This document shows, piece after piece, positions 53,530 to 62,448 of a stretch of DNA of 64,000 bases (positions are counted from its first letter, which is position 1; every line of letters begins with the position of its first letter). A model generated the notes under the pieces. That model saw only the letters and a list, made by a program, of their open reading frames with translations, did not search any database and was not told where the DNA came from. The position numbers and the translations under genes were made by a program. The stretch is from Haliotispira sp965263485 (lineage in GTDB: Bacteria > Spirochaetota > Spirochaetia > SP-2023): assembly GCA_965263485.1 (NCBI GenBank), contig CBDHHO010000004.1, positions 2,108,001 to 2,172,000 of the forward strand, written 5' to 3'.

Positions 53530-55977
53530 TCAAGACTGCAGCAATTGGCTCAAAAGACTGACAGGTTCCGCCTGCTGTTCCAGAGCTTGGGTGGCAAGTC
53601 CGACCGCCGCCCGGCTGCCGGAGAAACACAAATGCTCGCGGGCGCGGGTGACAGCGGTATAAAGCAGGGCGCGTGACCATGGGTTGTATCCCGAATAAAG
53701 CGGCAGATCTGCACGGCCTCTGGCCGAAGTACCAGGTTCCGGCAACAGCACGCAAACACGGCGGTATTCCGAGCCCTGACTCTTGTGGATGGTCTGGACA
53801 AAAGCTGCTTCGCAGTCGGCCAGGCGCATCAGTGGTACCAAGCGGTAGTCGCCCAGCATCACGCTACCCGCTGCGGTGTTTTCCCCGCCGCTCACAAATC
53901 CGGCGGGGAAAACACCATAGTCCTGCCAGCCAAAGCGAAAGCAAAAACCCCGGTCACCATTGTATAAATTCAACTGGTAATTATTGCGGGTAATCTGAAT
54001 CGGGCAACCGGAGAAAAAGCGCTGCTGTGGACACGCCGGGCCCCGAGTCGCACCCTGTTGCAACAAAATCTGGTTGATGGCCCGGGCCGCATTGCCACCG
54101 CGCAGCAAAGGGCTCAAAATGCCGTAGTCCCGCATCCATTGAAAGTAATGGGTAATCTGCTCCAAGCTCTGGGCCAGAGTAGGGCCGCGCTGCAATTCCA
54201 GCGCAGCGAAGTGCGGGTTCTGTTGGCCGGGTTCTCTCGGGCACCAGTGCCGCCGGAGATAATCCGCCCAGGCAGCAAAACCTCCTGACATGTCTTGCCC
54301 GGAAGCTGGAACGGGAGGCCGGGCGAGCCAGGATAAGGCCGCTTCCGTTCTCCCGTCATCCGTTTGGCCGGCTTCCAGTGCCGCATAGAATTCGCGCGGT
54401 CGGCCCTGCAAGACCAGCTCTCCGAGCTGCCGGATTTCTCTGACCGAACGATGGCTGCCCTGCAACCGGATGAGACAGTCTCCGCCACCTGCATGCTTAT
54501 GCTGTGGGGCAATCCCTGCAAGCAAGTCTTTCCAGAAGGCTCCCGGCCCGACAGGGGGGAGTTGGTTCGGGTCGCCGATCAGGATCAGGCGGGTACCGGG
54601 AGAGAGTTGCTGCAAGAGCCGGTGGGCCAGCTCGCTATCCAGCATTGAAACTTCGTCCAGCACCAGAATATCCAGGCTTAACAAGCGCAGCAGCCCGCAG
54701 CCCCCGCTGTGCCCGCCGGGGCGGTATAATCGTGCGTTAGCCCAGCCCAGACCCAGCAGTTTGTGCAGAGTGTGGCTCTCCGGCGGTTCACTGCCTTCCG
54801 CGCTGGCATAGTTCAGACTTTCGAGCATACGTTGGGCCGCCCGGGCCGTTGGGGCGCACAGCGTCAGCTCCAGCTTGCGCAGTGTCGGCCCTGCCTTCCG
54901 TTGAGCCTCTTGCAGGACGCGCAGCAGACCAGCCAGCAAGCTGGTCTTTCCGCTGCCCGGCCCGCCCGAAATCAGCAGCAAGTGCTGCCGACACAATTTT
55001 TCCAAGCAGGCCCGTATCAAATCGGAGCTCTGCAGCAGGTCCGGGGCCAAAGTCTCTAGGGCGGAAAAGATCCAACGAGGCTGCTCTAGAATGCAGGGCT
55101 GCGTCGCAGGCTGCGGGTCTGCATCGTGCGTTGCCCTGCTATGGAGGTCTTGCTGCACCACTTCGCCCGGCAACGGAGCCAGGCGGGTTGACAAGCTCTG
55201 GTACAAGGCTACTTGCAGCCTGCCCAGCCGCCCCAGACAGAAGTACCACTGCCCTTGCTGCTCCGGTTCTTCCGGAGTCTGCCAGTACCAGAAATATTCT
55301 CCATATTCTGCATACTCTTCTGCATTTCCGGGGGCAGCTTTGCCTCTGGACATGGAGGACATGGAGGACATGGAGCCGTCTTGATTTTCTTGATTGTCCC
55401 CCTGCCGAGGCCTGAGAGCAGCAAAATCGGGTTGGCAGAAACCGGGCAGCAACGCTGCATTCTGTTCCTCACGTGAGCGCTCGCACAAGGAGCGCAGATT
55501 CCGGGCAAAAAGCAGACCGGAGCCTGCTGCTTTTGCCGCCTTGGCCTTGTTTTTTCCGCGGTATTCTACCGAGCGAATTGCAGCATCGTACAGCTCCGCC
55601 AGATCGTCCAGAGAGAAACACAGGCGGCCCTCAAGGTTACTCGCAGTTATCTGCCAGTCCTCACCGCGTTCGCCGCGCAACTCGCCGCTGGCCAAGGCCT
55701 GGGCCAGTAAGATCCAGAAGGCTGGCGAAGCCGTTGTATCGGCGTAGTGTCGCTCCCGGGTTAGCAAGTCTTGATAGCGGAAGTAGAGCAACTGATAGAG
55801 CGCAGGAAATTTGCCCGCAGTAAAAAACGAGCTCGCAAGAGTCTGTTCCAGCACCGTAAACTCAGCTGAAAAATGCCCATCCCCCGGAGCGAATACGGGA
55901 GCATCCAGGCTGTCTGAGGTATCCGGGGCAATACCAGCAGGAGTGCCGGAGCTTGCCGCTGTGTCCTGATGTTCCAT
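53530..55977 (-). CDS. recD: exodeoxyribonuclease V alpha subunit (RecD)
   Basis: 815 aa superfamily 1B helicase. Walker A ISGGPGSGKTSLLAG (about residue 335), ILVLDEVSMLD (motif II), IGDPNQLPPVG (motif III) and the C-terminal TIHKSQGSEY (motif V) and YTAVTRAREHL (motif VI) are all present. In RecBCD this subunit is the 5'-3' motor acting in double-strand break repair. The N-terminal domain contains a low-complexity insert (SMSSMSSMSRG, residues about 200-212). recB and recC are not in the window; a RecD2-type function cannot be fully excluded, though the long N-terminal domain is of RecD1 kind. GAGGTCC precedes the ATG; the NUDIX gene ends 8 bp upstream. Confidence 0.9.
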   Translation of the reverse strand: MEHQDTAASSGTPAGIAPDTSDSLDAPVFAPGDGHFSAEFTVLEQTLASSFFTAGKFPALYQLLYFRYQDLLTRERHYADTTASPAFWILLAQALASGELRGERGEDWQITASNLEGRLCFSLDDLAELYDAAIRSVEYRGKNKAKAAKAAGSGLLFARNLRSLCERSREEQNAALLPGFCQPDFAALRPRQGDNQENQDGSMSSMSSMSRGKAAPGNAEEYAEYGEYFWYWQTPEEPEQQGQWYFCLGRLGRLQVALYQSLSTRLAPLPGEVVQQDLHSRATHDADPQPATQPCILEQPRWIFSALETLAPDLLQSSDLIRACLEKLCRQHLLLISGGPGSGKTSLLAGLLRVLQEAQRKAGPTLRKLELTLCAPTARAAQRMLESLNYASAEGSEPPESHTLHKLLGLGWANARLYRPGGHSGGCGLLRLLSLDILVLDEVSMLDSELAHRLLQQLSPGTRLILIGDPNQLPPVGPGAFWKDLLAGIAPQHKHAGGGDCLIRLQGSHRSVREIRQLGELVLQGRPREFYAALEAGQTDDGRTEAALSWLARPPVPASGQDMSGGFAAWADYLRRHWCPREPGQQNPHFAALELQRGPTLAQSLEQITHYFQWMRDYGILSPLLRGGNAARAINQILLQQGATRGPACPQQRFFSGCPIQITRNNYQLNLYNGDRGFCFRFGWQDYGVFPAGFVSGGENTAAGSVMLGDYRLVPLMRLADCEAAFVQTIHKSQGSEYRRVCVLLPEPGTSARGRADLPLYSGYNPWSRALLYTAVTRAREHLCFSGSRAAVGLATQALEQQAEPVSLLSQLLQS

Positions 55978-55985
55978 ACTGGACC

Positions 55986-56624
55986 TCAGTTTTGATCACT
56001 GGTCCAAGCCAGCTTGTGGCTGAGCATTTGATTGTCCTGGTCGAAGATAAAGTAACCCTGGACCTGGCTCTGCCGAATCCCCGATACAGGAGTGGAGTGG
56101 TCATAGCCATTCCGCGCGAAGTTGTCCAACAGGTGAGGCAGCCAGAGGGCATCATCGGGCCACATCTGTTGCAAAGGCAAGCGGTCGCGCTTGCACCAGA
56201 AAGGAATCGCTTCCTCACTGGGCACAGCCTCACCGCTCCACTGGTCAGTAAAATAAGCGTAGCCACGCATTCGCACACCGTTGATGAAGTGAAAGAACAA
56301 GTCTGCGCCCAGCTCAAAGCCATGCGGTTCCAGCCCGACCTCCTCCAGACACTCGCGTACTACACATTGTTCCAGGCTCTCGCAGGCTTCCATTTTGCCG
56401 CCGGGGCCGCTGATCAAGCCGTGAGCATAGGAACCAAGGCGCCGAATCAGCAGCACTTCGTCAGTCCGGGGATTACTGATGTAGCACAGCACCGCAGTCA
56501 CGGTGGCTTGCCAGTTTTTCCAGTCGATTTCGTGCACACTGGGTCGTTCGGCTAAGTATCGCGCGTACTCGGCACACTGCTCTAATTGCTTTTGGTATTG
56601 CTGCTCAGTTGTTCCGGACGGCAT
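55986..56624 (-). CDS. NUDIX hydrolase
   Basis: 212 aa. The Nudix box GGKMEACESLEQCVVRECLE continuing EVGL (residues about 75-98) matches the GX5EX7REUXEEXGU pattern with all acidic metal ligands. The fold fits MutT-like enzymes that hydrolyse nucleoside diphosphate derivatives, possibly oxidised dGTP (8-oxo-dGTPase type), given its place directly before recD. About 40 extra N-terminal residues are helical. Co-transcription with recD is very likely (8 bp gap), which links nucleotide-pool cleaning and DNA repair by inference. Confidence 0.88.
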   Translation of the reverse strand: MPSGTTEQQYQKQLEQCAEYARYLAERPSVHEIDWKNWQATVTAVLCYISNPRTDEVLLIRRLGSYAHGLISGPGGKMEACESLEQCVVRECLEEVGLEPHGFELGADLFFHFINGVRMRGYAYFTDQWSGEAVPSEEAIPFWCKRDRLPLQQMWPDDALWLPHLLDNFARNGYDHSTPVSGIRQSQVQGYFIFDQDNQMLSHKLAWTSDQN

Positions 56625-56663
56625 TACGGCTGCTCCCTGATCTGCGGTTTCCTACAGTTTTCT

Positions 56664-58364
56664 CTAAGGAGTGAAGCTGAAGGAAAAGTAGTGAGACTGT
56701 AATTTCTCAGTGGAACTGCCGTCGATAAATGATTTTGAAGTATCCACACTGGGCTGGAGCAAAAGTCGCAACTCTTCCTGAGGCAGAGCCTTGCTCTTGC
56801 TCAGACGGAAGAACAGGTGCCAGGGGAACTCCAGTAAGTCCTGGTAACTCAAATCACTCTGGGTCAACTGAATACCCTCCCAGGCCAAGGAGAGGGTCAT
56901 CTGATAGCGATAGTCCTGAAAACGCTTGCCACTCTGGATTACGCTCTGATAGCCCTGCAGGTCTTTTTGAATACTGAAGTAGAAATTGGGGTCAGCGCGC
57001 AGCAGCTGAGTAACGCGGTCGAGAGCGTCCCCCAGTTTGACCCGCAGCAGATACAGAGTTTCGCTGTCTTTAGTGCCCAGTATCAGATCGATGGTTTGGA
57101 TGCACCACTCATAAAAAGTTCGCGCCTGTCCGAGTAAAACCTGATCTTCCAAGCGTTGACCGGTCTCCACGGCCTGTTGCAGCAGCAGCTCGCTCTGGGG
57201 CGGCAGGTAGTTCCGGGGCAGGGGACGCGGGCTATACACATCAATCTGAGCCAAGCCGGGCAGGTACAAAAACAGCATATTGCCGATGGGAAAGGCTTGG
57301 GCCGCCTGACTGGGCAGGGGGATTGAGAACAGTCTCTTGCCACTTAAATTAAAAAAAACCAGTGTATTGCTGAAAATCGCATAGAACAGCTGAGGCTCAA
57401 GACTTTGAGCTCCGCTAATCGCACCAATATTACTCGGTGTCTTCCGGTAGAATTCTTTTGGAGGGATGATCAGCAGCGGTGGCAATTGCCCACTGCGCAA
57501 AGCCCCGCGCGAGTTTCCAAGGACTTTAGTCAAAATCAGAGAACTGCTTCCGCGGTCGTAATACAGGATTTGCTTGTTGGGCAGAAGCTGGAGCTGTTCG
57601 ACATTTTCGATGCGGTCGGCCAGCAGTTCAGGAGCTTCATCCTGTAAAATATCGGGGTAGAGCAGGGCTTTCCGGCCCTGCAAGATGATCAATTGCCTGC
57701 CGTAGAGCCGGGACATTTGTCCGGTTTCAATTTCTTTGACATTGTTCAGCCAAGTGCCCAAATGGTTGTTGTACAGGGAAATGACCCCGTCCGAGGCCAT
57801 GGTCAGCAGCAGCTTGGGGCTAATCAGACTGTATTGGGCGGCATTGTCCCGCCAGCGCTTGAGTTGGCTGTAGAACAGGCTGAGCAAGGTGTCCTGACTG
57901 ACTGACAGATCACTGTTGAGCGACAAGTAGCCCCGGAGGAAATATAAATGGAGCTGACCATCCGGGCCCATCACAATATTTCTCAGCCCGCCCCAGACAG
58001 CTGTATTGCCCCAAGGTTCCAACAAGATATTCAAATCAACCGAGTGTTGATCCTGGAACAAGTTATCGGTGAGGCCGCCTGCCAGAGTTGTCTGAGCGTT
58101 CAAACTGGGGGAGAGCACCGGGGCAACGCTGCTCAAAACAGCCCAGACTGACAAACATATCCTGGCGGCCAAGTACTTGCGCCTAGAAGGGAGAGGGGAA
58201 AGAAAGGAAGAGGACAGGTCGGTGTTCTTGCATGAAGAAGGTACAGAATCGTTACCAAGATTATGGCAAGTCCTGCCACTGTTTTCGCGGGAGGGAAAAG
58301 CGCTATTTACCAATAAGATCTCAATTCCGGCTAAAATGGCTGTTCCCCGACAGTCTGCTATCAT
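56664..58364 (-). CDS. exported protein of unknown function
   Basis: Up to 566 aa, but the true start is uncertain. The ATG at 58364 has no ribosome site, and the signal peptide (ARICLSVWAVLSSVAPVLSPS) begins only about 65 residues in, so a TTG nearer to it is possible. The mature part reads as beta-strand repeats with a propeller-like rhythm (GPDGQLHLYF, ASDGVISLYNNHL, NKQILYYDRGSSSLIL). The C-terminal 200 residues are helical. No enzyme motif. It starts 18 bp after the end of the preceding gene and should be in the same transcript, which continues toward NUDIX-recD. Confidence 0.55.
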   Translation of the reverse strand: MIADCRGTAILAGIEILLVNSAFPSRENSGRTCHNLGNDSVPSSCKNTDLSSSFLSPLPSRRKYLAARICLSVWAVLSSVAPVLSPSLNAQTTLAGGLTDNLFQDQHSVDLNILLEPWGNTAVWGGLRNIVMGPDGQLHLYFLRGYLSLNSDLSVSQDTLLSLFYSQLKRWRDNAAQYSLISPKLLLTMASDGVISLYNNHLGTWLNNVKEIETGQMSRLYGRQLIILQGRKALLYPDILQDEAPELLADRIENVEQLQLLPNKQILYYDRGSSSLILTKVLGNSRGALRSGQLPPLLIIPPKEFYRKTPSNIGAISGAQSLEPQLFYAIFSNTLVFFNLSGKRLFSIPLPSQAAQAFPIGNMLFLYLPGLAQIDVYSPRPLPRNYLPPQSELLLQQAVETGQRLEDQVLLGQARTFYEWCIQTIDLILGTKDSETLYLLRVKLGDALDRVTQLLRADPNFYFSIQKDLQGYQSVIQSGKRFQDYRYQMTLSLAWEGIQLTQSDLSYQDLLEFPWHLFFRLSKSKALPQEELRLLLQPSVDTSKSFIDGSSTEKLQSHYFSFSFTP

Positions 58365-58382
58365 TATCGGACAAGCGGCCCC

Positions 58383-60092
58383 TTAAGAACGATTTTGTTG
58401 TTGCTGATGAAACACCTGATCGTTGGCATCAAAGATACTGATGTTATTCTCATCATCACAGTTGGACAAAGCATATTCCATTTCCTGCAATACGAGCTCA
58501 GGTTCTACATCGCTGCGCTGGGCACTGATACCGGTAATGCCCATTTTCAGATTTTTAAGATAGGAAGCTGGTAAGCGGGCAGCACTGTCCTGAAGCTGCT
58601 CAATGCCTTCATGGATCTTAGCGCAGGGCAAGAAGACCGTAAGGCCCTTATCGTGAGGGAGTACAAAGGCTTCCAAGGTCAAATCCTGTTCGAAAGAGGC
58701 ATGGATAATTTCGATATCGTCATCCGGCACCTCCAGCAGAGCTGCTGAGAGATCGGGAGTCGTGTTGTCAGCGTTCTCAACAGTGGATTTTTGGTCAGCG
58801 AGGAAGTTCTGCAGCCAGTGAATCGCTCCTTGGCGTGCGTGTTCTTCGTAGAAAAAGGGAATGCCCGTGGTTTCTTCCCGTTCTTCGATTTCTCGTGAAG
58901 CCGGGTTAACGGCAGCGTCTGCAATTTGGGAAAAGATATCGGCACCCAGCTCCTGGTCCATGGGCTCCGGCTCGTCATCGCCCAAGCCCTCATCCAAATC
59001 GTCAAAGAGCTCGTCACTCCCCTCACCGATATTCCCGGTATCCCGCTGCTGCCCAGATGGCGGACGGGTGGTAATGGATGCAAAAGAGTTCGGCGGTTCG
59101 GAAGATCCCCTATCCGGTTCGGCCAACTCTCTGTCTTCAACAAAGAGCTGGTCAAATTCGGACTCTTGATTATCAACTGGCTGGGATTCGGCTCCGGTAT
59201 CGTTAAAACTCAAAGCGATTTCGTTGTCATCTTGCCTTGCTTCAGTCTCGGAATCGCTTCCCGAATCACTCCATGGATCAGTCTCAGATGGAAGTGATTC
59301 GATGTGAGCGATATTGTCGGTAAAGTCATCCGAGCCCAGTATCTGACCAAACTCATCATTGGAACCAATATCCTCCAGCCCTTTGGTGTCTTCCTCTTCC
59401 CAGCTGGCCTCGGATAAATCCTGGGAGAGCCAAGATTCGCTGGCTTCCGGCTCTTCTGTCTCTTCTGTATTCTCCACATCCTCTTCTTCGTGGTACATTT
59501 CTTCCTGGTTGGCCACAGACTGCAAGGCCCATGCGGTTTCCGCCGGGTCGCGCTTGGGAATAATCAGAAACGCCAGGAAACTCAGGAGTAGCAGGGCTGA
59601 GATAACGATAGTATCAAAGAGCAGCACAACTTTCACAAGTTGTAAGGGCAGTTGTTGGTACAGTATCTGAATGTCAGCCTGAGCCTGACCAGGCAGGTTG
59701 AGCATGTAGCTTTGCTGTTCGTACAAGATTGGGTTGTATTTGTAGTGTAATTCAGTTTGCCAGTCGGGGTTCGGATCGTCAGTCGGGTCTATGCTGTCAA
59801 AGCGAAAGCGGTTTTGCAGGATACCCTGTTTATCAACGATTGTGATTACTTTAATTTGCTCACCGAAATTCTGCATTGTCTGCTTGATAGCATTGGTAAA
59901 GTTACTTGTCGTGAAACTGCCGCTTTCCATATAGCTGGTACTGACACGCTCCACAATTTGACGGGCGTAAGTCCGGGCTTGGTTTGTCAGCTGGATACGC
60001 TGCACCAAAAGAAAAATCACCGAGCCGACGATTAGTATTAGCAGCAGTAAATAAGTAAATGCTGTAAATACTTTTACATTAGAATTCTTCAT
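58383..60092 (-). CDS. membrane protein with acidic linker and degenerate GGDEF-like C-terminus
   Basis: 569 aa from the ATG at 60092 (GGAAAG upstream); the frame upstream to 60176 is repeat-derived. A first membrane helix (FTAFTYLLLLILIVGSVIFLL) and a second near residue 175-195 (TIVISALLLLSFLAFLIIP) enclose a roughly 130-residue external sensor-like domain. A 220-residue strongly acidic, disordered region follows. The last 170 residues look like a GGDEF fold remnant: LKMGITGIS then VLQEMEYALSNC resembles the SIGIA...ADxALYxAK end, but no GGDEF signature is present. It may bind rather than make a nucleotide, or be purely structural. First gene of the transcript leading to recD. Confidence 0.55.
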   Translation of the reverse strand: MKNSNVKVFTAFTYLLLLILIVGSVIFLLVQRIQLTNQARTYARQIVERVSTSYMESGSFTTSNFTNAIKQTMQNFGEQIKVITIVDKQGILQNRFRFDSIDPTDDPNPDWQTELHYKYNPILYEQQSYMLNLPGQAQADIQILYQQLPLQLVKVVLLFDTIVISALLLLSFLAFLIIPKRDPAETAWALQSVANQEEMYHEEEDVENTEETEEPEASESWLSQDLSEASWEEEDTKGLEDIGSNDEFGQILGSDDFTDNIAHIESLPSETDPWSDSGSDSETEARQDDNEIALSFNDTGAESQPVDNQESEFDQLFVEDRELAEPDRGSSEPPNSFASITTRPPSGQQRDTGNIGEGSDELFDDLDEGLGDDEPEPMDQELGADIFSQIADAAVNPASREIEEREETTGIPFFYEEHARQGAIHWLQNFLADQKSTVENADNTTPDLSAALLEVPDDDIEIIHASFEQDLTLEAFVLPHDKGLTVFLPCAKIHEGIEQLQDSAARLPASYLKNLKMGITGISAQRSDVEPELVLQEMEYALSNCDDENNISIFDANDQVFHQQQQNRS

Positions 60093-60144
60093 ATCTGACT
60101 TTCCCAAGTCCTTTCCAGAGACTTCCCCATTGTTGTTTACAAAA

Positions 60145-60172
60145 TTTTTAGAGATGCCCTTAAAGGTGCCCT
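60145..60172. repeat. two truncated element right ends before the membrane protein
   Basis: TTTTTAGAGATGCCCTT and AAAGGTGCCCTT follow one another just upstream of the gene starting at 60092. They are the source of the in-frame extension of that gene up to 60176. No left end or interior. Between here and E20 (60173-60353) I see nothing recognisable. Confidence 0.5.
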
Positions 60173-60353
60173 TCAATATAATGTTTTCAGCTGCGAAGGT
60201 TTTCGCGATAGCCAGGCAAGGAAGTGGAGTGATGCTTGGCGGTATCAGGAGATTTTTTTGACGCTGACAAGGCCGGAGTCGTAGTGAAAATCCGAATTGA
60301 AAACACTACTTGTCGCAAAGGCCACAGCTCAAAACAGAAATGGAAATACTGAA

Positions 60354-60649
60354 GGGGACCCCTAAAAATGGTATCGCTTCGCGAGTATTGTACAATCACT
60401 CTGCTTCGCCGCAGCGATTGTACCGCCTTTTGATGCCAAACGAAGGCTCCAATGCGAGTTGACGCAGCATTGGAGAAATGGAAAGGCCCGTGCACAGCTA
60501 GGGCCGACCTTCCTTTTTTTGCGGCAGCCAGGAGCGGAAGCCGAGGCATACTTTGTTGTATGATAAGGCTTTCGTGACAAAGCTGCTCCGTGAAAAAGAC
60601 CGATTCTGGCACAAAATTGGAATTTTTAGAGGAGCCCTTAAGGGCTCCC
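60354..60649. mobile_element. MITE-like element E20 (about 296 bp) with doubled right end
   Basis: The left end is GGGGACCCCTAAAAATGG. The right end GGAATTTTTAGAGGAGCCC (60637) is followed by TTAAGGGCTCCC, a second worn tip that ends exactly at the TAA stop of the SPOR gene (60650-60652). The interior combines the GTACAATCACT palindrome, CTCCAATGCGAG / GCATTGGAG hairpin, and the TTTTTTTGCGGCAGCCAGG and CATACTTTGTTGTATG modules. Left flank TGAA and right flank TTAA differ by one base. Confidence 0.8.
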
Positions 60650-61693
60650 TTATATTTCGGCTTCAATAATCATACTATTGATAAAAGATTCCCCAATGTT
60701 TTTCAGTTGCCGCAATATTCGCTCGGCTTCTTCTTTGCTGGTGTAAAGGCCCACGCGGACCCGATATATCGTAGCACCGTCATGCCGACCGCTCTGAATA
60801 ACCGATTCAATGTGTCTGGCACTCAATCTACCCTTTATACTATTGGCATTATTTAAAGAAGAAAAGGCCCCCACCTGTATCCAGTAGCCAATTCCACCCA
60901 CTTTGCTCTGCAATAGCAAATCATTCTCATCGCTTTGTACGGATGGCCCGACCGGAAGACTGTCATTGCCTGCACTTGCCGAGGGGGGAGGGCTCAACTC
61001 TTCGCCGCGCGGGGTTATGGTACTAACCGATGAGGACCGGGAGAGTGTTGAGCCAGGTCGGCCCTCAGACTGGTCTTCCGGAGTCCCATCTGCCGGGTTC
61101 GCCCTGTTTCCCATGTCGGATTCCGAGCCCGGTTTCTGATTATCGGAAGTGCCCGATTCTGCGGGGACAACATTTTGTTGTGCCAAATTTTGTTGTGCCA
61201 AGTTTGATGTGGCAGATTCGGGCCGAAGGAATAACTGATAAACAATGCCCATAATGACTAGGGCCATCAACAACAGCAGGAACACTACTACGATCCGATA
61301 CGGACCTTGCTGATCTAGGGGGCTGGAGTAAGCCAAGGCATTCCGGGATTGAGCGCCATCAGGCTCTTGGTGACCCTGCACACTGCTGTATGCCGGGACA
61401 TATCCGCTCGCGTGCTGTTCGCCTTCCCATTTTCTGCCATGAGCATCGTGGCCGCCGCTGTGCTGATGGGGATTTTCGGCGTAGTCAGAAGAGCGGTCTG
61501 CCAAAGTGGGTTTGACTCTGCGCCGGGCTTGGAGTGGCAGCGGGCTACCATGATCTTCGGCTGAGTCATGCGCTGGCCCGGGCAACCGGTCTGCCACATC
61601 CGAACCGGATGCCGCGGCCGACGTATGTTGGGTTCGCGTGGTTGCCTGGATCGGGCGCGGAGAGTGTGGGAGGCGTTCTTGTGACACTTTCAT
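60650..61693 (-). CDS. SPOR-domain membrane protein
   Basis: 347 aa. Residues 1-130 are polar and cytoplasmic in character. One membrane helix (IVVVFLLLLMALVIMGIVYQL, about 135-155) is followed by a roughly 110-residue Ser/Pro/Glu linker and a C-terminal SPOR domain (GYWIQVGAFSSLNNANSI, YRVRVGLYTSKEEAERIL). SPOR domains bind peptidoglycan stripped of stem peptides and usually mark division sites. The topology (short inner part, periplasmic SPOR) is like FtsN/DedD. It starts 5 bp after coaE, so the two are coupled. Confidence 0.85.
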   Translation of the reverse strand: MKVSQERLPHSPRPIQATTRTQHTSAAASGSDVADRLPGPAHDSAEDHGSPLPLQARRRVKPTLADRSSDYAENPHQHSGGHDAHGRKWEGEQHASGYVPAYSSVQGHQEPDGAQSRNALAYSSPLDQQGPYRIVVVFLLLLMALVIMGIVYQLFLRPESATSNLAQQNLAQQNVVPAESGTSDNQKPGSESDMGNRANPADGTPEDQSEGRPGSTLSRSSSVSTITPRGEELSPPPSASAGNDSLPVGPSVQSDENDLLLQSKVGGIGYWIQVGAFSSLNNANSIKGRLSARHIESVIQSGRHDGATIYRVRVGLYTSKEEAERILRQLKNIGESFINSMIIEAEI

Positions 61694-61698
61694 GGTAG

Positions 61699-62448
61699 CT
61701 ATCTGGCTTCAAAAACAGGTCGGAGCTGAGGAATCTGTCGCAACTGCTGCTGCAGTTTACAACGCGCATCTTGAAAGTTGTTGCTTCGGCCATTCCGGAT
61801 GAAAAAAACCGTAGGTGTTTGTCCGCCCGGTCTGCGCAGGCTGCGCTGGGCACGATTGCGGCGCAGGAATTGCAGCAGAGAAATCTGTTCGCGCTGCTGT
61901 GCCCGTCGGGCTCGTAGCCACAGAGGAGCCGTAACCCAGAGTACAATGTCACAAAGAGGCAGGAGCCCCAATTTCTCCAGAATAGCGGCGTTGAGAATAA
62001 TATTGTGTTGCGGTACCTGCTGTTCTAAATCCATTGACCTAGTATGTTCCCCTGCCATATTTGGCATGTCTGAGGACTCCATAGTTGTATTGGGGCTGCC
62101 AAAGCCTTTCAAGCTTTCCAGCTCCTGCAAAACCAACTCTTTCATGTGAGGATGCAAAACTTTCTCCAGCTTATGCAAGAGAGCCTGATTGCGGAAGACC
62201 AAAACTCTCAGTTTTTTGCGATCAATGATTTTTTTGCTGTTCTCCTCGGTGCTGCCGGATAGACTTGGCGAGCGTAGTTGCGGAAAGACCTGTAAAACTT
62301 CTGAGGCCTTGTTCTGTAATGCAATATGGCCAATAGCATCCAAGTTAATTTCATTACAGCCATAATCTCGCAGCACTCCTGTAAGGAAATCTTTACCCGA
62401 ACAGCTTTTTCCGGTGATACCGATCAACAATCTGCTTCTCCTGCGCAA
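61699..62448 (-). CDS. coaE: dephospho-CoA kinase
   Basis: 249 aa; the frame starts with TTG at 62448. The P-loop GITGKSCSGKDFL is at residues 10-22 (the family usually has GLTGGIGSGKS), then NEINLDAIGHIAL, corresponding to the DAD/xAH substrate motif. HPHMKELV and WVTAPLWLRARRAQQR (lid region) follow. It phosphorylates dephospho-CoA at the ribose 3' position, the last step of coenzyme A synthesis. A roughly 30-residue insert (SPNTTMESSDMPNMAGEHT) makes it longer than the usual 200 residues. Divergence in the P-loop is notable, but the lysine and aspartate are kept. Confidence 0.8.
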   Translation of the reverse strand: MRRRSRLLIGITGKSCSGKDFLTGVLRDYGCNEINLDAIGHIALQNKASEVLQVFPQLRSPSLSGSTEENSKKIIDRKKLRVLVFRNQALLHKLEKVLHPHMKELVLQELESLKGFGSPNTTMESSDMPNMAGEHTRSMDLEQQVPQHNIILNAAILEKLGLLPLCDIVLWVTAPLWLRARRAQQREQISLLQFLRRNRAQRSLRRPGGQTPTVFFIRNGRSNNFQDARCKLQQQLRQIPQLRPVFEAR

